Positions 16,922-26,095 are shown, numbered from the stretch's first letter. The stretch: 64,000 nt of DNA from Helicobacter ganmani (GCF_003364315.1 NZ_NXLS01000010.1:1-64000); one strand, 5' to 3'. A program made the numbers and translations. The notes: a model not told the origin generated them from the sequence alone.

Positions 16922-17155
16922 TGTGGGGAATAATTTAGTGCAGTGTGCTTTGAATTGCTCATTGCTCATTCCCGCTTGTGCGCCATATAGCGAACACATT
17001 TCTATATACTCTTGCATTGAGACTTTATGGATAAATTCACCTCTTTCATAACAATACTTGCAATAATCAACACTCGCGCTTCCGTCCTTTTCTAAGCCCA
17101 TTTGCTCCTTTGAAGTGATAGGCATACCGCAGCTTTGGCAGATTGTATTTTGCAT
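16898..17155 (-). CDS. zinc-ribbon protein, complete copy
   Basis: An 85-residue protein: CQSCGMPI near the N-terminus, DYCKYCYERGEF in the middle, then a helical tail (MSNEQFKAHCTKLFPTL). The four cysteines fit a PF12674-type zinc ribbon. It follows ppc by about 20 bases on the same strand and is probably co-transcribed. An alternative ATG at 17170 has its ribosome site touching the start codon, so 17155, the start shared with the other copies, is preferred. Function unknown. Confidence 0.8.
   Translation of the reverse strand: MQNTICQSCGMPITSKEQMGLEKDGSASVDYCKYCYERGEFIHKVSMQEYIEMCSLYGAQAGMSNEQFKAHCTKLFPTLKRWQTS
16975..17155. repeat. right copy of 181-bp direct repeat
   Basis: Collinear with 1-181 without gaps, identical over about 130 bases and with a few changes near the gene start. 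The copies are 16,974 bases apart and enclose the whole defence/resistance island; homologous recombination between them would delete it. Confidence 0.85.
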
Positions 17156-17174
17156 TAGATTACTCGCCATCCTT

Positions 17175-19850
17175 TCACCCTGTATTTCTCACACCTTGTG
17201 CAATCCCGACAATCGTCGTTACAATCTGTCTAGCAATCCGCTCCCTTTGTTCATCATAATGTGCATTTTTATAAACTTTCATCAAATGCAACTGAAAAAA
17301 ACTAAGGCTTGTCAAAAAAGGCTTGCGCAATAAAATAGATTCTTGAATCAACTTCTCGCTCGCAAGCAGAGATTCCTCTTTGCGGACATACAGTAGCCAA
17401 TCCAACGTGCGATGATATTCACTCTCTATCATTTGCCAGATTTTTTTGCGCAATTCCACATCTTCTACGAAATCATTATAATGCTTTGCAATCTCCAAAT
17501 CCACTTTCAAAAAAGCTTGAGAAATATTGTCAATTGTAGTTTTAAAAAACAAATTTTCCCTATAACAGCTCCTAAAGATTTCCTTTTGTCCATACTTTTT
17601 AAACGCTTCTTCCAATCCGCTTCCCAAACCATACCACGCGGGGATAATTGCGCGATTCTGTGTCCAAGCAAAAACCCAAGGAATTGCACGCAAATCCTCC
17701 ACATTTTGCGTCTCTTTGCGCTTAGAAGGACGTGAGCCAATATTCAACTGCGCGATAAAATCAATCGGTGTCGCAGATTTGAAATACTCAATAAACCCCT
17801 CTGTCTCATACACAAGCTTTCTGTAAGCCTTATAAGATTCCGTGCTAATGGTTTGCATTATAGTATCAAATTCTGAATCACTCACATTACAATTTGTCCC
17901 AAATCTATCATAAACTGATTTTTTCAGCAAAGTTGCCAATGCGCTTGAAAAGCTAGATTCTGCCTTTTTGGGATTAAGATATTTGTAGCTAATCACCTCG
18001 CCCTGCTCGGTTGTTTTCAAGAATCCCGCCACACTACTAGGTAGCGAAGAGAGCAAGGCGTCCTCTAGCGCACCTCCTCCACGACTTACACTTCCTCCAC
18101 GCCCGTGAAAAAGCCTAAACTTCACATCTAATTCTTTCTCTAGCACGATGAGATTCCCAATCGCCTTGCGCAAGGAATAATTGCTTGCAAAGATTCCGCC
18201 ATCTTTACTAGAATCCGAATAACCAATCATAATTTCCTGACGATTCTTGCGGGATTGCAAATACTCAGCATAATGTGGGTTTGCACAAAGTTCGCGCAAA
18301 ATCTTAGGCGCAGATTCCAAATCCCCAATTGTTTCAAACAAAGGCGAAATGGAAATACGCGTCTTTTTGCCCTTGCACCACAATCCGCTTTGTTTGGCAA
18401 ACCACAGCACACAAAGCAAATCATTTGCGCTTTGACACATTGAAACAATACAAGAATCAATAATGTTATCACTGATTCTATCTTTTGCCCATTTAAAATT
18501 TATAAAACTAAGCAAAGTTTCTTGTGTTTGCTCGCTAAATTTTCCATAAAATTGATTCAAATCTACCAAAGGCGCGCTAAGAGCTGCGTTTAAAACCTTT
18601 GTCTGCTCACTTGTTGGCAAAAGCAACAAATCACCTTGCACATAACCCAAAGTCGCGAAAATCTCTGCAAGAGCAAGCCAAAACACCTCACGATGCTGGC
18701 GAAAATCTAGTCGCATTAAATGGAATCCCGCAAGCAAGACAAGATTTCTTAACTCTTTCAAATAAGTGCTGCTACGCTCATCTAGCGATTCCATCATCAT
18801 TTCAATGTCTTTGATAAACTCTTTGGAATTTTCATAAATATAGAGTTTATTTTGCTTCAAAGCACTTTGAGGGAGGTTGAGCATAAGGATTCTGTTTTGG
18901 AGCTTTTGGTGCATACAAACAAGTTTTGCACGAAATGGCTCTTGTGAAAAAAGCTTTTTTGTTGTCTCGTCTAAATGCTCTTTTTCTTGCTCTAAACTTT
19001 CTAATAATGTATTACTAGGATTAACATATTCGCACGCAATAGAAAGCTCTCTTCTTAGCCTATCTATCCATTTTAAGTATTGATGAATTATTGTTTGGTG
19101 CTGACGCTTCATCACTTCAATCATCACACGATTCGTTACATAAGGATTCCCATCTCTATCCCCGCCAATCCAACTTCCAAGCAAAAGGGGAGATTTTTTA
19201 AGCATAGAATCTTTCGCATTCTCTCCAAGTATTTTTAGTGCGTCTTGTATTTCTTGCAAAACACGCGCACCACTTTGCAAAATAGAGCTTTCCATAAAAT
19301 AAAGTAGATTGTCTAGCTCAAATAAGACTTCTATTTTCTCACTACGCACGATATGACTATGCCAAAGCAGATTGAGGCGATATTTCAAATGCTCCTTTGC
19401 ACCCATCTGCCCAAACTCAAACCACGCACGCAAATCATCATACATTTCGTGGTAGCTTTCTAAAAATGTTCTGCGCAGAGATTCTGTGGGGTGTGCGGTA
19501 AAAACAGGATAAAACTGAATCTTTTTAAAAACCTCCTTAATGTCCTCCGCATCGTATTTTTGCGCTCTTAATTCCTCAATAGCGACAAGGATTTGCCCTC
19601 TACTTTGTCGCAAGCTCAACTGATAACGTTCATCAATAATGTTTAAAAGCAAGTGATAAAGTGTAAAGGCTTTGATGAGATTAGAAATCTCCTGCGAACT
19701 AAGCTCTTGTAGCAGATTGGATTCTGCTTTAAATAAAAAGCTTGGATTGTCTTTTAGTGCGATAAAAGTAGGTTTAATATTTGGCGCAACCTCATCTAAT
19801 AATTCACTCAAGATTGAAAAAGCAAATTCTATTTCCTTTGTTTTTGCCAT
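17175..19850 (-). CDS. ppc: phosphoenolpyruvate carboxylase
   Basis: An 891-residue PEP carboxylase, full length. Family motifs are all present: FTAHPTES, GSWIGGDRDGNPYV, MIGYSDSSKDGG and the FHGRGGSVSRGGG loop; the C-terminus ends in the conserved RNTG. It makes oxaloacetate from PEP and bicarbonate, filling the TCA cycle and aspartate-family synthesis. ATG 19850 is preferred to an upstream non-ATG start because AAGGA lies six bases before it. It is the core gene at the right edge of the island and is divergent from argD. Confidence 0.96.
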   Translation of the reverse strand: MAKTKEIEFAFSILSELLDEVAPNIKPTFIALKDNPSFLFKAESNLLQELSSQEISNLIKAFTLYHLLLNIIDERYQLSLRQSRGQILVAIEELRAQKYDAEDIKEVFKKIQFYPVFTAHPTESLRRTFLESYHEMYDDLRAWFEFGQMGAKEHLKYRLNLLWHSHIVRSEKIEVLFELDNLLYFMESSILQSGARVLQEIQDALKILGENAKDSMLKKSPLLLGSWIGGDRDGNPYVTNRVMIEVMKRQHQTIIHQYLKWIDRLRRELSIACEYVNPSNTLLESLEQEKEHLDETTKKLFSQEPFRAKLVCMHQKLQNRILMLNLPQSALKQNKLYIYENSKEFIKDIEMMMESLDERSSTYLKELRNLVLLAGFHLMRLDFRQHREVFWLALAEIFATLGYVQGDLLLLPTSEQTKVLNAALSAPLVDLNQFYGKFSEQTQETLLSFINFKWAKDRISDNIIDSCIVSMCQSANDLLCVLWFAKQSGLWCKGKKTRISISPLFETIGDLESAPKILRELCANPHYAEYLQSRKNRQEIMIGYSDSSKDGGIFASNYSLRKAIGNLIVLEKELDVKFRLFHGRGGSVSRGGGALEDALLSSLPSSVAGFLKTTEQGEVISYKYLNPKKAESSFSSALATLLKKSVYDRFGTNCNVSDSEFDTIMQTISTESYKAYRKLVYETEGFIEYFKSATPIDFIAQLNIGSRPSKRKETQNVEDLRAIPWVFAWTQNRAIIPAWYGLGSGLEEAFKKYGQKEIFRSCYRENLFFKTTIDNISQAFLKVDLEIAKHYNDFVEDVELRKKIWQMIESEYHRTLDWLLYVRKEESLLASEKLIQESILLRKPFLTSLSFFQLHLMKVYKNAHYDEQRERIARQIVTTIVGIAQGVRNTG

Positions 19851-19875
19851 TAGGATTCCTTCTTGCATTTTGCTA

Positions 19876-19888
19876 CGACTTAAAGTCG
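19876..19888. promoter_or_regulatory. palindrome at the ppc transcription start
   Basis: CGACTT-A-AAGTCG, a perfect six-base inverted repeat covering about +1 to +12 of the predicted ppc transcript. It could be a repressor site or a 5' hairpin. Confidence 0.35.
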
Positions 19889-19893
19889 ATGGA

Positions 19894-19899
19894 ATTATA
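19894..19899 (-). promoter_or_regulatory. -10 box of ppc
   Basis: The reverse complement reads GCGTTATAATTCC; transcription would start near 19887, about 37 bases before ATG 19850. Confidence 0.6.
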
Positions 19900-20053
19900 A
19901 CGCGTTTTAAGAATTAACTTGTGTTTATTTTACTTATTTCTTAAAAGATTTACAATTCATTGCACTAAAGAATAAGAATTGTAGATTGCTTTGCAAACTT
20001 TTTAAGTTTTATTATTTTAAAATTCTCAAAATTTCCAAAATTTAAGGCTAACA

Positions 20054-21244
20054 ATGGGACAACAAGATTTAAAACAAATGGATTTAGACTTTGTCTTGCA
20101 TACTTATGCACGCAATGATGTGCATTTTGTAAAAGGAAGTGGGGCAAGACTTTATGATTCAAAAGGTAAAGAATACATTGACTTTGGTTCTGGAATCGCG
20201 GTGTGCAGCGTAGGACACGGCAATGCGCGTTTGACAAAAGCAATCTACAAACAAGCAAAAAACCTAATCCACACTTCCAATCTTTACTTGATTGAGCCAC
20301 AAGCGCGTCTTGCCAAAAAGATTGTTGAGCTTAGTGGCTATGATATGCGCGTATTTTTCGCAAACTCTGGTGCAGAAGCAAATGAGGGTGCGCTGAAGAT
20401 TGCGAGAAAATTTGGTGAAGAAAATGGAGAATTGAAAAGGTATCAAATCATCACTTTAGATTCCTCTTTCCACGGACGCACGATTAGCACCTTAAAAGCA
20501 ACCGCGCAAAACAAAATGCACCAATATTTTGGACCTTTTCCCGATGGATTTGTGTATGCTAAAGACTTAAACGATGTTCCAAATAAAATCAGCAATGTAA
20601 CTTGTGCCGTACTTTTAGAACTCGTGCAAGGCGAAGGTGGAATCACGCCTTTTGACAAGGCAGAAGTGCAAAAACTCGCCAAGATTCTCAAAGAAAAAAA
20701 TGTGCTCTTAATGGTAGATGAGGTGCAAACAGGCATTTATCGCAGCGGCGAACTCTTTGCTTCACAAGTCTATGGAATCACGCCTGATGTGATTACGACT
20801 GCCAAAGGATTAGCAGGCGGTGTGCCTATTGGCGCAGTAATGACAAGCCTTAAAGATATTTTTGCACCAAGCGACCACGGAAGCACTTTTGGTGGAAATT
20901 TTTTATCTACAAGTGCGGCATTGGAGGTGTTAGAGATTCTATTTGAACACAAGCAAAGTGGGGAGCTAGACAAAACGATTACATACTTTACACAAAAACT
21001 CCAAGATTTGCAAAAACATTATGCAGAAATTTTTACGCAAGAAGTGGGCTTAGGGCTTATGCGCGGACTTAGGGTAAGAGATTTGGAAACCTTGACAAAA
21101 TTCTTAAATGCTACTTTTGAAGCAGGAGTTTTGGTGCTTAAAAGCGGTAAAAACACCGCGCGATTCTTGCCAAGCCTTACGATTACACGAGAAGAAATAG
21201 ACGAGGGATTTTTGCGCATAGAATCCTGTATTGCACATTTGTAA
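20054..21244 (+). CDS. argD: acetylornithine aminotransferase
   Basis: A 396-residue class III PLP aminotransferase. Visible are SGIAVCSVGHGN, the phosphate-binding NSGAEANEGALK, the SSFHGRT strand, VDEVQTG with the cofactor aspartate, and the Schiff-base lysine in TTAKGLAGGVP. It transfers an amino group from glutamate to N-acetylglutamate semialdehyde in arginine synthesis and can also serve as succinyldiaminopimelate aminotransferase for lysine and peptidoglycan. argB is about 30 kb away, so the arginine genes are scattered. The ribosome site is weak (AAGGCTAAC). Confidence 0.93.
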   Translation: MGQQDLKQMDLDFVLHTYARNDVHFVKGSGARLYDSKGKEYIDFGSGIAVCSVGHGNARLTKAIYKQAKNLIHTSNLYLIEPQARLAKKIVELSGYDMRVFFANSGAEANEGALKIARKFGEENGELKRYQIITLDSSFHGRTISTLKATAQNKMHQYFGPFPDGFVYAKDLNDVPNKISNVTCAVLLELVQGEGGITPFDKAEVQKLAKILKEKNVLLMVDEVQTGIYRSGELFASQVYGITPDVITTAKGLAGGVPIGAVMTSLKDIFAPSDHGSTFGGNFLSTSAALEVLEILFEHKQSGELDKTITYFTQKLQDLQKHYAEIFTQEVGLGLMRGLRVRDLETLTKFLNATFEAGVLVLKSGKNTARFLPSLTITREEIDEGFLRIESCIAHL

Positions 21245-21378
21245 AAAACCTACAGAATCGCAAAGATTCTACTTATGCACTTGCGATTTTCTCTGTGATT
21301 CTTTTCTTGCTCTTGCGGCTTCCTGTGCGTGCGACGATTTTTATCCTTATGGCGATTCTCTGTGTGTGCTTTACTTAA
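21241..21378 (+). CDS. small membrane protein frame without a standard start
   Basis: A 45-codon frame directly at the argD stop. It reads a basic head (VKNLQNRKDS) followed by two hydrophobic stretches (ALAIFSVILFLLL and ATIFILMAILCVCF). The composition looks protein-coding, but the first codon is GTA, not ATG/GTG/TTG. One base change would give a GTG start overlapping the argD stop. It may be a recently lost small membrane protein or may use an unusual start. No family recognised. Confidence 0.3.
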   Translation, partial: VKNLQNRKDSTYALAIFSVILFLLLRLPVRATIFILMAILCVCFT

Positions 21379-21433
21379 TTGTATTTATTCCCCGCAAAGG
21401 CGAAGTAAAATTTCATAAAATCCTTACCAACTC

Positions 21434-21464
21434 TTGACAGACACTAAGTCTCATATCTTATAAT
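21434..21464 (+). promoter_or_regulatory. sigma-70 promoter of the alcohol dehydrogenase gene
   Basis: TTGACA (21434-21439) and TATAAT (21459-21464) with a 19-base spacer, about 60 bases before ATG 21524. Confidence 0.65.
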
Positions 21465-21523
21465 TCCATATTAAGTTTTAGAATTTCATCTACAACTTAA
21501 CTTTGAAATACAAGGAGAGAATA

Positions 21524-22615
21524 ATGCTATTAAAAGAAAATTTGACACAAGCAAGCACAGGACAGAGAATCACTGCCAAAGGCTACGCAGTCGCACATAA
21601 AAGTGATACTTTTAAGCCCTTTAGTTTTTCGCGCCACGCTTTGGGAGAAACTGACATTTTGATTGAGATTCTATATGCTGGAATCTGCCACAGCGATATT
21701 CATAGTGCGCGTGAGGAATGGCATAAGGGAATTTTTCCAATGGTGCCCGGACACGAGATTGCGGGTAAAGTCGTGGCAGTAGGAAGCAAGGTAAGCAAAT
21801 TTAAAGTTGGCGATTACGCAGGGGTAGGTTGTATGGTTAATTCTTGCGGTGAGTGTGAGGCGTGCAAAAGAAGCCAAGAGCAGTTTTGCGAAAATGGTAA
21901 ATGCGTCTTTACTTATGATTGCCACGATTGCTTCCACGATAACGAGCCAACTTATGGCGGATATTCAAATAATATTGTAGTGAGCGAAAAATTTGCAGTC
22001 AATGTCCCACAAGATGCGCCGTTAGAAAAAGTTGCTCCCTTGCTTTGCGCGGGAATCACCACCTATTCGCCGATTAAATTTAGCAATGTCAAGGCGGGCG
22101 ATAAAGTCGCTGTGGCTGGATTTGGTGGGCTTGGTGTAATGGCACTCAAATACGCAATCAAAATGGGTGCGGAAGTGAGCGTGTTTGCGCGTAATAAAAA
22201 TAAAGAAAAAGAGGCATTAGAGCTTGGTGCAAAGGCACTTTATACTGATACAAAGGGTGTGAGCGAACGATTTGATTTTATCATTTCTACGATTCCAACC
22301 GCGTATGATGTGAATGCCTATGCAGAGTTGTTGAAATTTGGCGGAGAAATGGCTATTGTAGGCTTACCACCTGCAGATGAGAAGCTTGGTATTGATTTAA
22401 CGAGACTTGTATTTGCTGCGGGTAAAAAAGTCTATGGCTCACTCATTGGCGGAATGAAAGAGACACAAGAAATGCTTGATTTTTCTTTAAAACATAGAAT
22501 CTATCCCGAGACAGAGGTTATTTCTGTGGAGCAAATCAATGAGGCGTATGAGAATCTCACGAGTGGCAAGGCAAAATTCCGCTATGTGATTGATATGAAA
22601 AGTTTAAAAGAATAA
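21524..22615 (+). CDS. zinc-dependent NADP alcohol dehydrogenase (CAD-like)
   Basis: A 363-residue medium-chain dehydrogenase of the cinnamyl-alcohol type. Catalytic zinc ligands are in GICHSDIH and PGHEI; the structural zinc site is CGECEACKRSQEQFC; the nucleotide-binding glycine motif is VAGFGGLGVMAL. Relatives, including one in H. pylori, reduce aromatic and aliphatic aldehydes with NADPH. ATG 21524 has AAGGAG eight bases upstream, better than the non-ATG start further up. It is a single-gene unit with its own sigma-70 promoter. Confidence 0.9.
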   Translation: MLLKENLTQASTGQRITAKGYAVAHKSDTFKPFSFSRHALGETDILIEILYAGICHSDIHSAREEWHKGIFPMVPGHEIAGKVVAVGSKVSKFKVGDYAGVGCMVNSCGECEACKRSQEQFCENGKCVFTYDCHDCFHDNEPTYGGYSNNIVVSEKFAVNVPQDAPLEKVAPLLCAGITTYSPIKFSNVKAGDKVAVAGFGGLGVMALKYAIKMGAEVSVFARNKNKEKEALELGAKALYTDTKGVSERFDFIISTIPTAYDVNAYAELLKFGGEMAIVGLPPADEKLGIDLTRLVFAAGKKVYGSLIGGMKETQEMLDFSLKHRIYPETEVISVEQINEAYENLTSGKAKFRYVIDMKSLKE

Positions 22616-22759
22616 ACAAGTCGTTGGAATTCCTTGTCGCCAAATTTTCATTGTGCGGATTCCACATTTTCGCAATTCCTCATTGCCGGGTAAGTTTAAG
22701 TTTGCTTGGCAATGATTCCTAGTAAATAACATTAACATATAGAATCACTCATCATTATT

Positions 22760-22777
22760 TTGGAACAAAACTTGCTT
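22760..22777 (+). promoter_or_regulatory. sigma-54 promoter of the flgBC-fliE operon
   Basis: TTGGAACAAAACTTGCTT carries GG and GC elements with the standard spacing and is nearly consensus. The transcript would start near 22787, about 25 bases before flgB. This fits RpoN control of rod and hook genes in Helicobacter. Confidence 0.85.
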
Positions 22778-22811
22778 ACTCTTTAACAAATTCAATATTC
22801 AAGGATTTGCT

Positions 22812-23246
22812 ATGAGTATTTTCAGTTATAGCCCAGCGCGTGCGCTTGCGCAAGAAGCTCTTGACCATAGAGCTGTGCGCAGGGATATGATTGCTAGCAA
22901 TATTGCCAATGTCTCTACTCCAATGTATCGCCCAAAAGATGTGAATTTTGAACAAATGATGGCACAAAAAGCAGACGAGATTTTTAATCGCAACCGCAAA
23001 TTAGAACTTGATGTAGCCATTACAAACAAAAATCATTTGCTTCCTATTGAGGATATGAGCCTAAAGCGTCCCACAATGTTTTATCGTGATGGACATCTTT
23101 CTCGCAATGATGGCAATAGTGTGGATTTGGATATTGAAACAAGTGAAATGGGCAAAAATGATATTATGTATCAAGCAATTATTGGTGCATTGCGCAAACA
23201 AGGTGGAATCTTCACCTATGCAATAGAATCTTCAAGAAATATATAA
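22812..23246 (+). CDS. flgB: flagellar proximal rod protein FlgB
   Basis: A 144-residue FlgB. The N-terminal rod signature DMIASNIANVSTPMYRPKD is clear, and the C-terminus (MYQAIIGALRKQGGIFTYAI) forms the second half of the coiled coil typical of axial proteins. FlgB joins the MS-ring/export gate to the rod. First gene of flgB-flgC-fliE-ftsI, directly behind a sigma-54 promoter. Confidence 0.95.
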   Translation: MSIFSYSPARALAQEALDHRAVRRDMIASNIANVSTPMYRPKDVNFEQMMAQKADEIFNRNRKLELDVAITNKNHLLPIEDMSLKRPTMFYRDGHLSRNDGNSVDLDIETSEMGKNDIMYQAIIGALRKQGGIFTYAIESSRNI

Positions 23247-23256
23247 GGGGATTTAA

Positions 23257-23757
23257 ATGTTTTTATCTAGTTTTGATATTAGCGGTTATGGGTTATCAGC
23301 ACAGCGACAAAGAGTAAATTTAATTTCCAGCAACATTGCCAATGCAAATACCACGCGCACCGATGAGGGAGGACCTTATAGACGAAGAGATCTTATATTA
23401 AAAGCTTTTGATTTTGATAAAGTTTTGAATCAAAAGTATGAAAACAGCAATAATTTGCTAAAATATGAAGATCCATTAGATGAAATGGACGAATTTGATG
23501 AGCAAAGGAAGCCAAAACCTACGCTAATGAGTGTTTATGTTGATAAAATTGTCCGTGATGACACACAGCCAAAAATGAAATATGAACCTAATCACCCAGA
23601 TGCAAACTCTGAAGGTTATGTTGCATATCCCAACATTAATGCAGTCGTGGAAATGGCAGACTTGATTGAGGCAACTAAAGCTTATCAAGCAAATGTTGCT
23701 GTGTTCCAAAGTGCTAAAAATATGGCAACCACAGCAATTTCAATGTTCCAAGCATAA
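23257..23757 (+). CDS. flgC: flagellar proximal rod protein FlgC
   Basis: A 166-residue FlgC. It has the rod-protein N-terminus (SSFDISGYGLSAQRQRVNLI, then SSNIANANTTRT) and the family C-terminus with PNINAVVEMADLIEATKAYQ. It polymerises with FlgB, FlgF and FliE into the rod. It begins ten bases after flgB with AAGGGGATT as ribosome site. Confidence 0.96.
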   Translation: MFLSSFDISGYGLSAQRQRVNLISSNIANANTTRTDEGGPYRRRDLILKAFDFDKVLNQKYENSNNLLKYEDPLDEMDEFDEQRKPKPTLMSVYVDKIVRDDTQPKMKYEPNHPDANSEGYVAYPNINAVVEMADLIEATKAYQANVAVFQSAKNMATTAISMFQA

Positions 23758-23767
23758 AGGATTATAA

Positions 23768-24085
23768 ATGGAAATTAACAAATACGGAGTGGATTTAGAA
23801 AAATTAAACTCTAAACTCCAAGATGTTCCAAATCTTGCACCAAACCACGATTTAAATCCTCCTTCTAAGAGCTTTGGTAATATGCTAAAAGAAGCGGTAG
23901 ATGAAGTCAATGCCTACCAAAAAACAAATGAGCAAGTAATGGCAGATATGGCGACAGGGCAAATCAAAGACATCCACCAAGCCGCTATTGCAATCGGAAA
24001 AGCCGAAAATAGTATGAAATTAATGCTAGAGGTGCGCAATAAAGCCATTAGTGCCTATAAAGAACTTATTAGAACACAAATTTAA
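23768..24085 (+). CDS. fliE: flagellar hook-basal body protein FliE
   Basis: A 105-residue FliE with the conserved C-terminal region (IHQAAIAIGKAENSMKLMLE and VRNKAISAYKELIRTQI). FliE is the adaptor between the MS-ring/export apparatus and the rod. It lies ten bases after flgC in the same operon. Confidence 0.95.
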   Translation: MEINKYGVDLEKLNSKLQDVPNLAPNHDLNPPSKSFGNMLKEAVDEVNAYQKTNEQVMADMATGQIKDIHQAAIAIGKAENSMKLMLEVRNKAISAYKELIRTQI

Positions 24086-24097
24086 TCTCTGCCTAAA

Positions 24098-25855
24098 ATG
24101 AATGACGCGCAATCTAAAAAGGCAGGCAAGATATTACTTCTATTTCTTACAATAGGAATGGGATTCTGCATTTTTTTAGGGACAATCTTTTATCAAAATT
24201 TCGCCTCTCGCAAACTTCCAAACTTCCAAGCCAAACGCATTGAAAGCGCAATTAGAGGAAATATTTATAGTAGTGACGGATTCTTGCTTGCCTCTAGCAA
24301 AAAAGTCTATAAAGCAGTCGTCAATACTCACAACATTAATCCACAAAAAAAAGAACTATTCGTCAATCTTTTTAGCATTTATAGCAAGATACCAAAGAAT
24401 CAAATTCTCTCCAAACTAGAGAAAAAAGGCAATGTAACACTTTCGTATGCCATTGATTCCAAAAGTGCAAGTTATCTCAAACAACTGAACTTAAAGCTGA
24501 ATCAATTAGATGTTTTTCAGAGCTATGAAGACGAAAATGGACATATTTTTAAATATGGCTTATCCGTAGTAGAAAGCGGGGAATCTAGGGATTATCTCTA
24601 TCAAGACACGATGGAGCCAATTCTAGGCTATATTAACAAGCAAAATGAGACGAATATTACACGCGTGCAAGGCGTTAAAGGTATTGAAAAAAGCTTTGAT
24701 AATGAGCTAGAGCCGATGAGTGATTTGCTGATGATTGGGCAACGCGATATTGGTTTTAATGTAATTTTAAACAAACATTCCACTTTCAAAGAAAGAATGG
24801 ACGGCTACGATGTTATTACCTCTATTCCATTAAAGTTGCAAAAAAAAATTGAACGACTTGCAGATGAAAATGCAGCGCAACTTGGAGCAAAAGAGATTCT
24901 AATTGGCATTATAGAAAGCAAAAGCGGAAAAATCCTAAGTCTTGCGAGTAGTGCGCGCTTTAATCCGAATCTCATCACAAAAAACGATTATTCTAAACTC
25001 AATGCGAATGCGATTGAATATTCCTATGAACCCGGAAGCATTATCAAACCCATTATTTATGCGATTTTACTAGATAAAAACCTTATTACTCCCAATGAAA
25101 CCATTGATTTGGAAAATGGACGCTTTAGATTGCATAATTTTTATATTACAGACACCCATAGGTTAAAATCTGCAACAGCTGAAGAGGTTTTGCTCTATTC
25201 TAGCAATATCGGTATGGCAAAAATAGCCCAAAGACTTAGCCCACCAGAATACAATGCCGCCTTGCAAGCTTTTGGATTCGGAAATCCAAGTGGAATTGAT
25301 TTGCCTTACGAGCGCGTGGGTGTAATTCCAGATATAAAGCGATTCCAAAGCGAAGTTTATCGTGCCACCGCTTCTTACGGCTATGGATTGCGCACGACCT
25401 TTATTCAAATGCTTAAAGCCTACAATATCATCACGAATTATGGAATCTCTTATAATCCTTATTTGGTGGAATATATCCAAGATTCCAAATCTATCCGCTA
25501 TAAGCTCAAGCATCAAACCCCCATTAGAATCCTAAGCAACAAAACCGCCAAAGAAGTAAAAGATACTCTTATTAAAGTTGTCAATGAGGGAACAGGAAAA
25601 ACTGCGCAAGTAAAAGGCATTACAATTGGTGGCAAAACAGGCACTGCGCATATCGCACAGGGTGGAAAATATGTGCGTAAATACAATAGTTCATTTTTTG
25701 GCTTTGCAAACGATGAAAAAGGGAGTGAATATACCATTGGCATTAGCGTGTTTGAACCCAATGAGACAGAAGCATATTTTGCCACACGCACGGCTGTACC
25801 GCTTTTTAAGGAAGTTGTAAATTTGCTAGTTAAAGAAAACTATCTGAAACCTTAA
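24098..25855 (+). CDS. ftsI: class B penicillin-binding protein (FtsI-type transpeptidase)
   Basis: A 585-residue class B PBP. One N-terminal membrane anchor (about 10-32) leads to a dimerisation domain and then the transpeptidase: the SxxK active site in YEPGSIIKPI near 316, SSN in LLYSSNIGMA, and KTG in GGKTGTAH. It cross-links peptidoglycan, in this group at the division septum. It follows fliE by 12 bases, the same order as in H. pylori, so a cell-division enzyme is read from a flagellar sigma-54 operon, probably with further promoters. Confidence 0.9.
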   Translation: MNDAQSKKAGKILLLFLTIGMGFCIFLGTIFYQNFASRKLPNFQAKRIESAIRGNIYSSDGFLLASSKKVYKAVVNTHNINPQKKELFVNLFSIYSKIPKNQILSKLEKKGNVTLSYAIDSKSASYLKQLNLKLNQLDVFQSYEDENGHIFKYGLSVVESGESRDYLYQDTMEPILGYINKQNETNITRVQGVKGIEKSFDNELEPMSDLLMIGQRDIGFNVILNKHSTFKERMDGYDVITSIPLKLQKKIERLADENAAQLGAKEILIGIIESKSGKILSLASSARFNPNLITKNDYSKLNANAIEYSYEPGSIIKPIIYAILLDKNLITPNETIDLENGRFRLHNFYITDTHRLKSATAEEVLLYSSNIGMAKIAQRLSPPEYNAALQAFGFGNPSGIDLPYERVGVIPDIKRFQSEVYRATASYGYGLRTTFIQMLKAYNIITNYGISYNPYLVEYIQDSKSIRYKLKHQTPIRILSNKTAKEVKDTLIKVVNEGTGKTAQVKGITIGGKTGTAHIAQGGKYVRKYNSSFFGFANDEKGSEYTIGISVFEPNETEAYFATRTAVPLFKEVVNLLVKENYLKP

Positions 25856-25882
25856 TTCGGAAATCAGTCCAATGCGCTTATC

Positions 25883-26095
25883 TCACGATTCTAAGCCTTT
25901 TATCACAAATCTCTCATTCTCAAGCACGATAGAATAAGAATCACGCGTTTTTAAATCAATCAAAAAGCATTCGTCGCCATTTTCAAGTTCATACCGCTCG
26001 GCAGGATAAAGACTCAAGCGACGTTTCACCTCTTCCAAATCCTCACAAAGTGCGCTAAAACCAAACATCACCAACTTGTAAGCAAATTCTTCCAT
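25883..26095 (-). CDS. small conserved-looking protein, unknown
   Basis: A 70-residue acidic protein (start MEEFAYKLVMFGFSALCEDL). It has a helical first half and two or three strands later (CFLIDLKTRDSYSIVL, RFVIKGLES). No motif, signal peptide or membrane segment. It is 35 bases downstream of the malic enzyme gene on the same strand, so it is probably in that transcript, and is convergent with ftsI. Confidence 0.6.
   Translation of the reverse strand: MEEFAYKLVMFGFSALCEDLEEVKRRLSLYPAERYELENGDECFLIDLKTRDSYSIVLENERFVIKGLES

Noticed and set aside
1-17155. Integrative element with integrase or transposase
   Set aside because: No integrase, transposase, relaxase or tRNA target gene is visible; only the direct repeats support mobility.
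20264-20973. Minus-strand frames inside argD
   Set aside because: Shadows of a strongly conserved enzyme; no ribosome site or family match.
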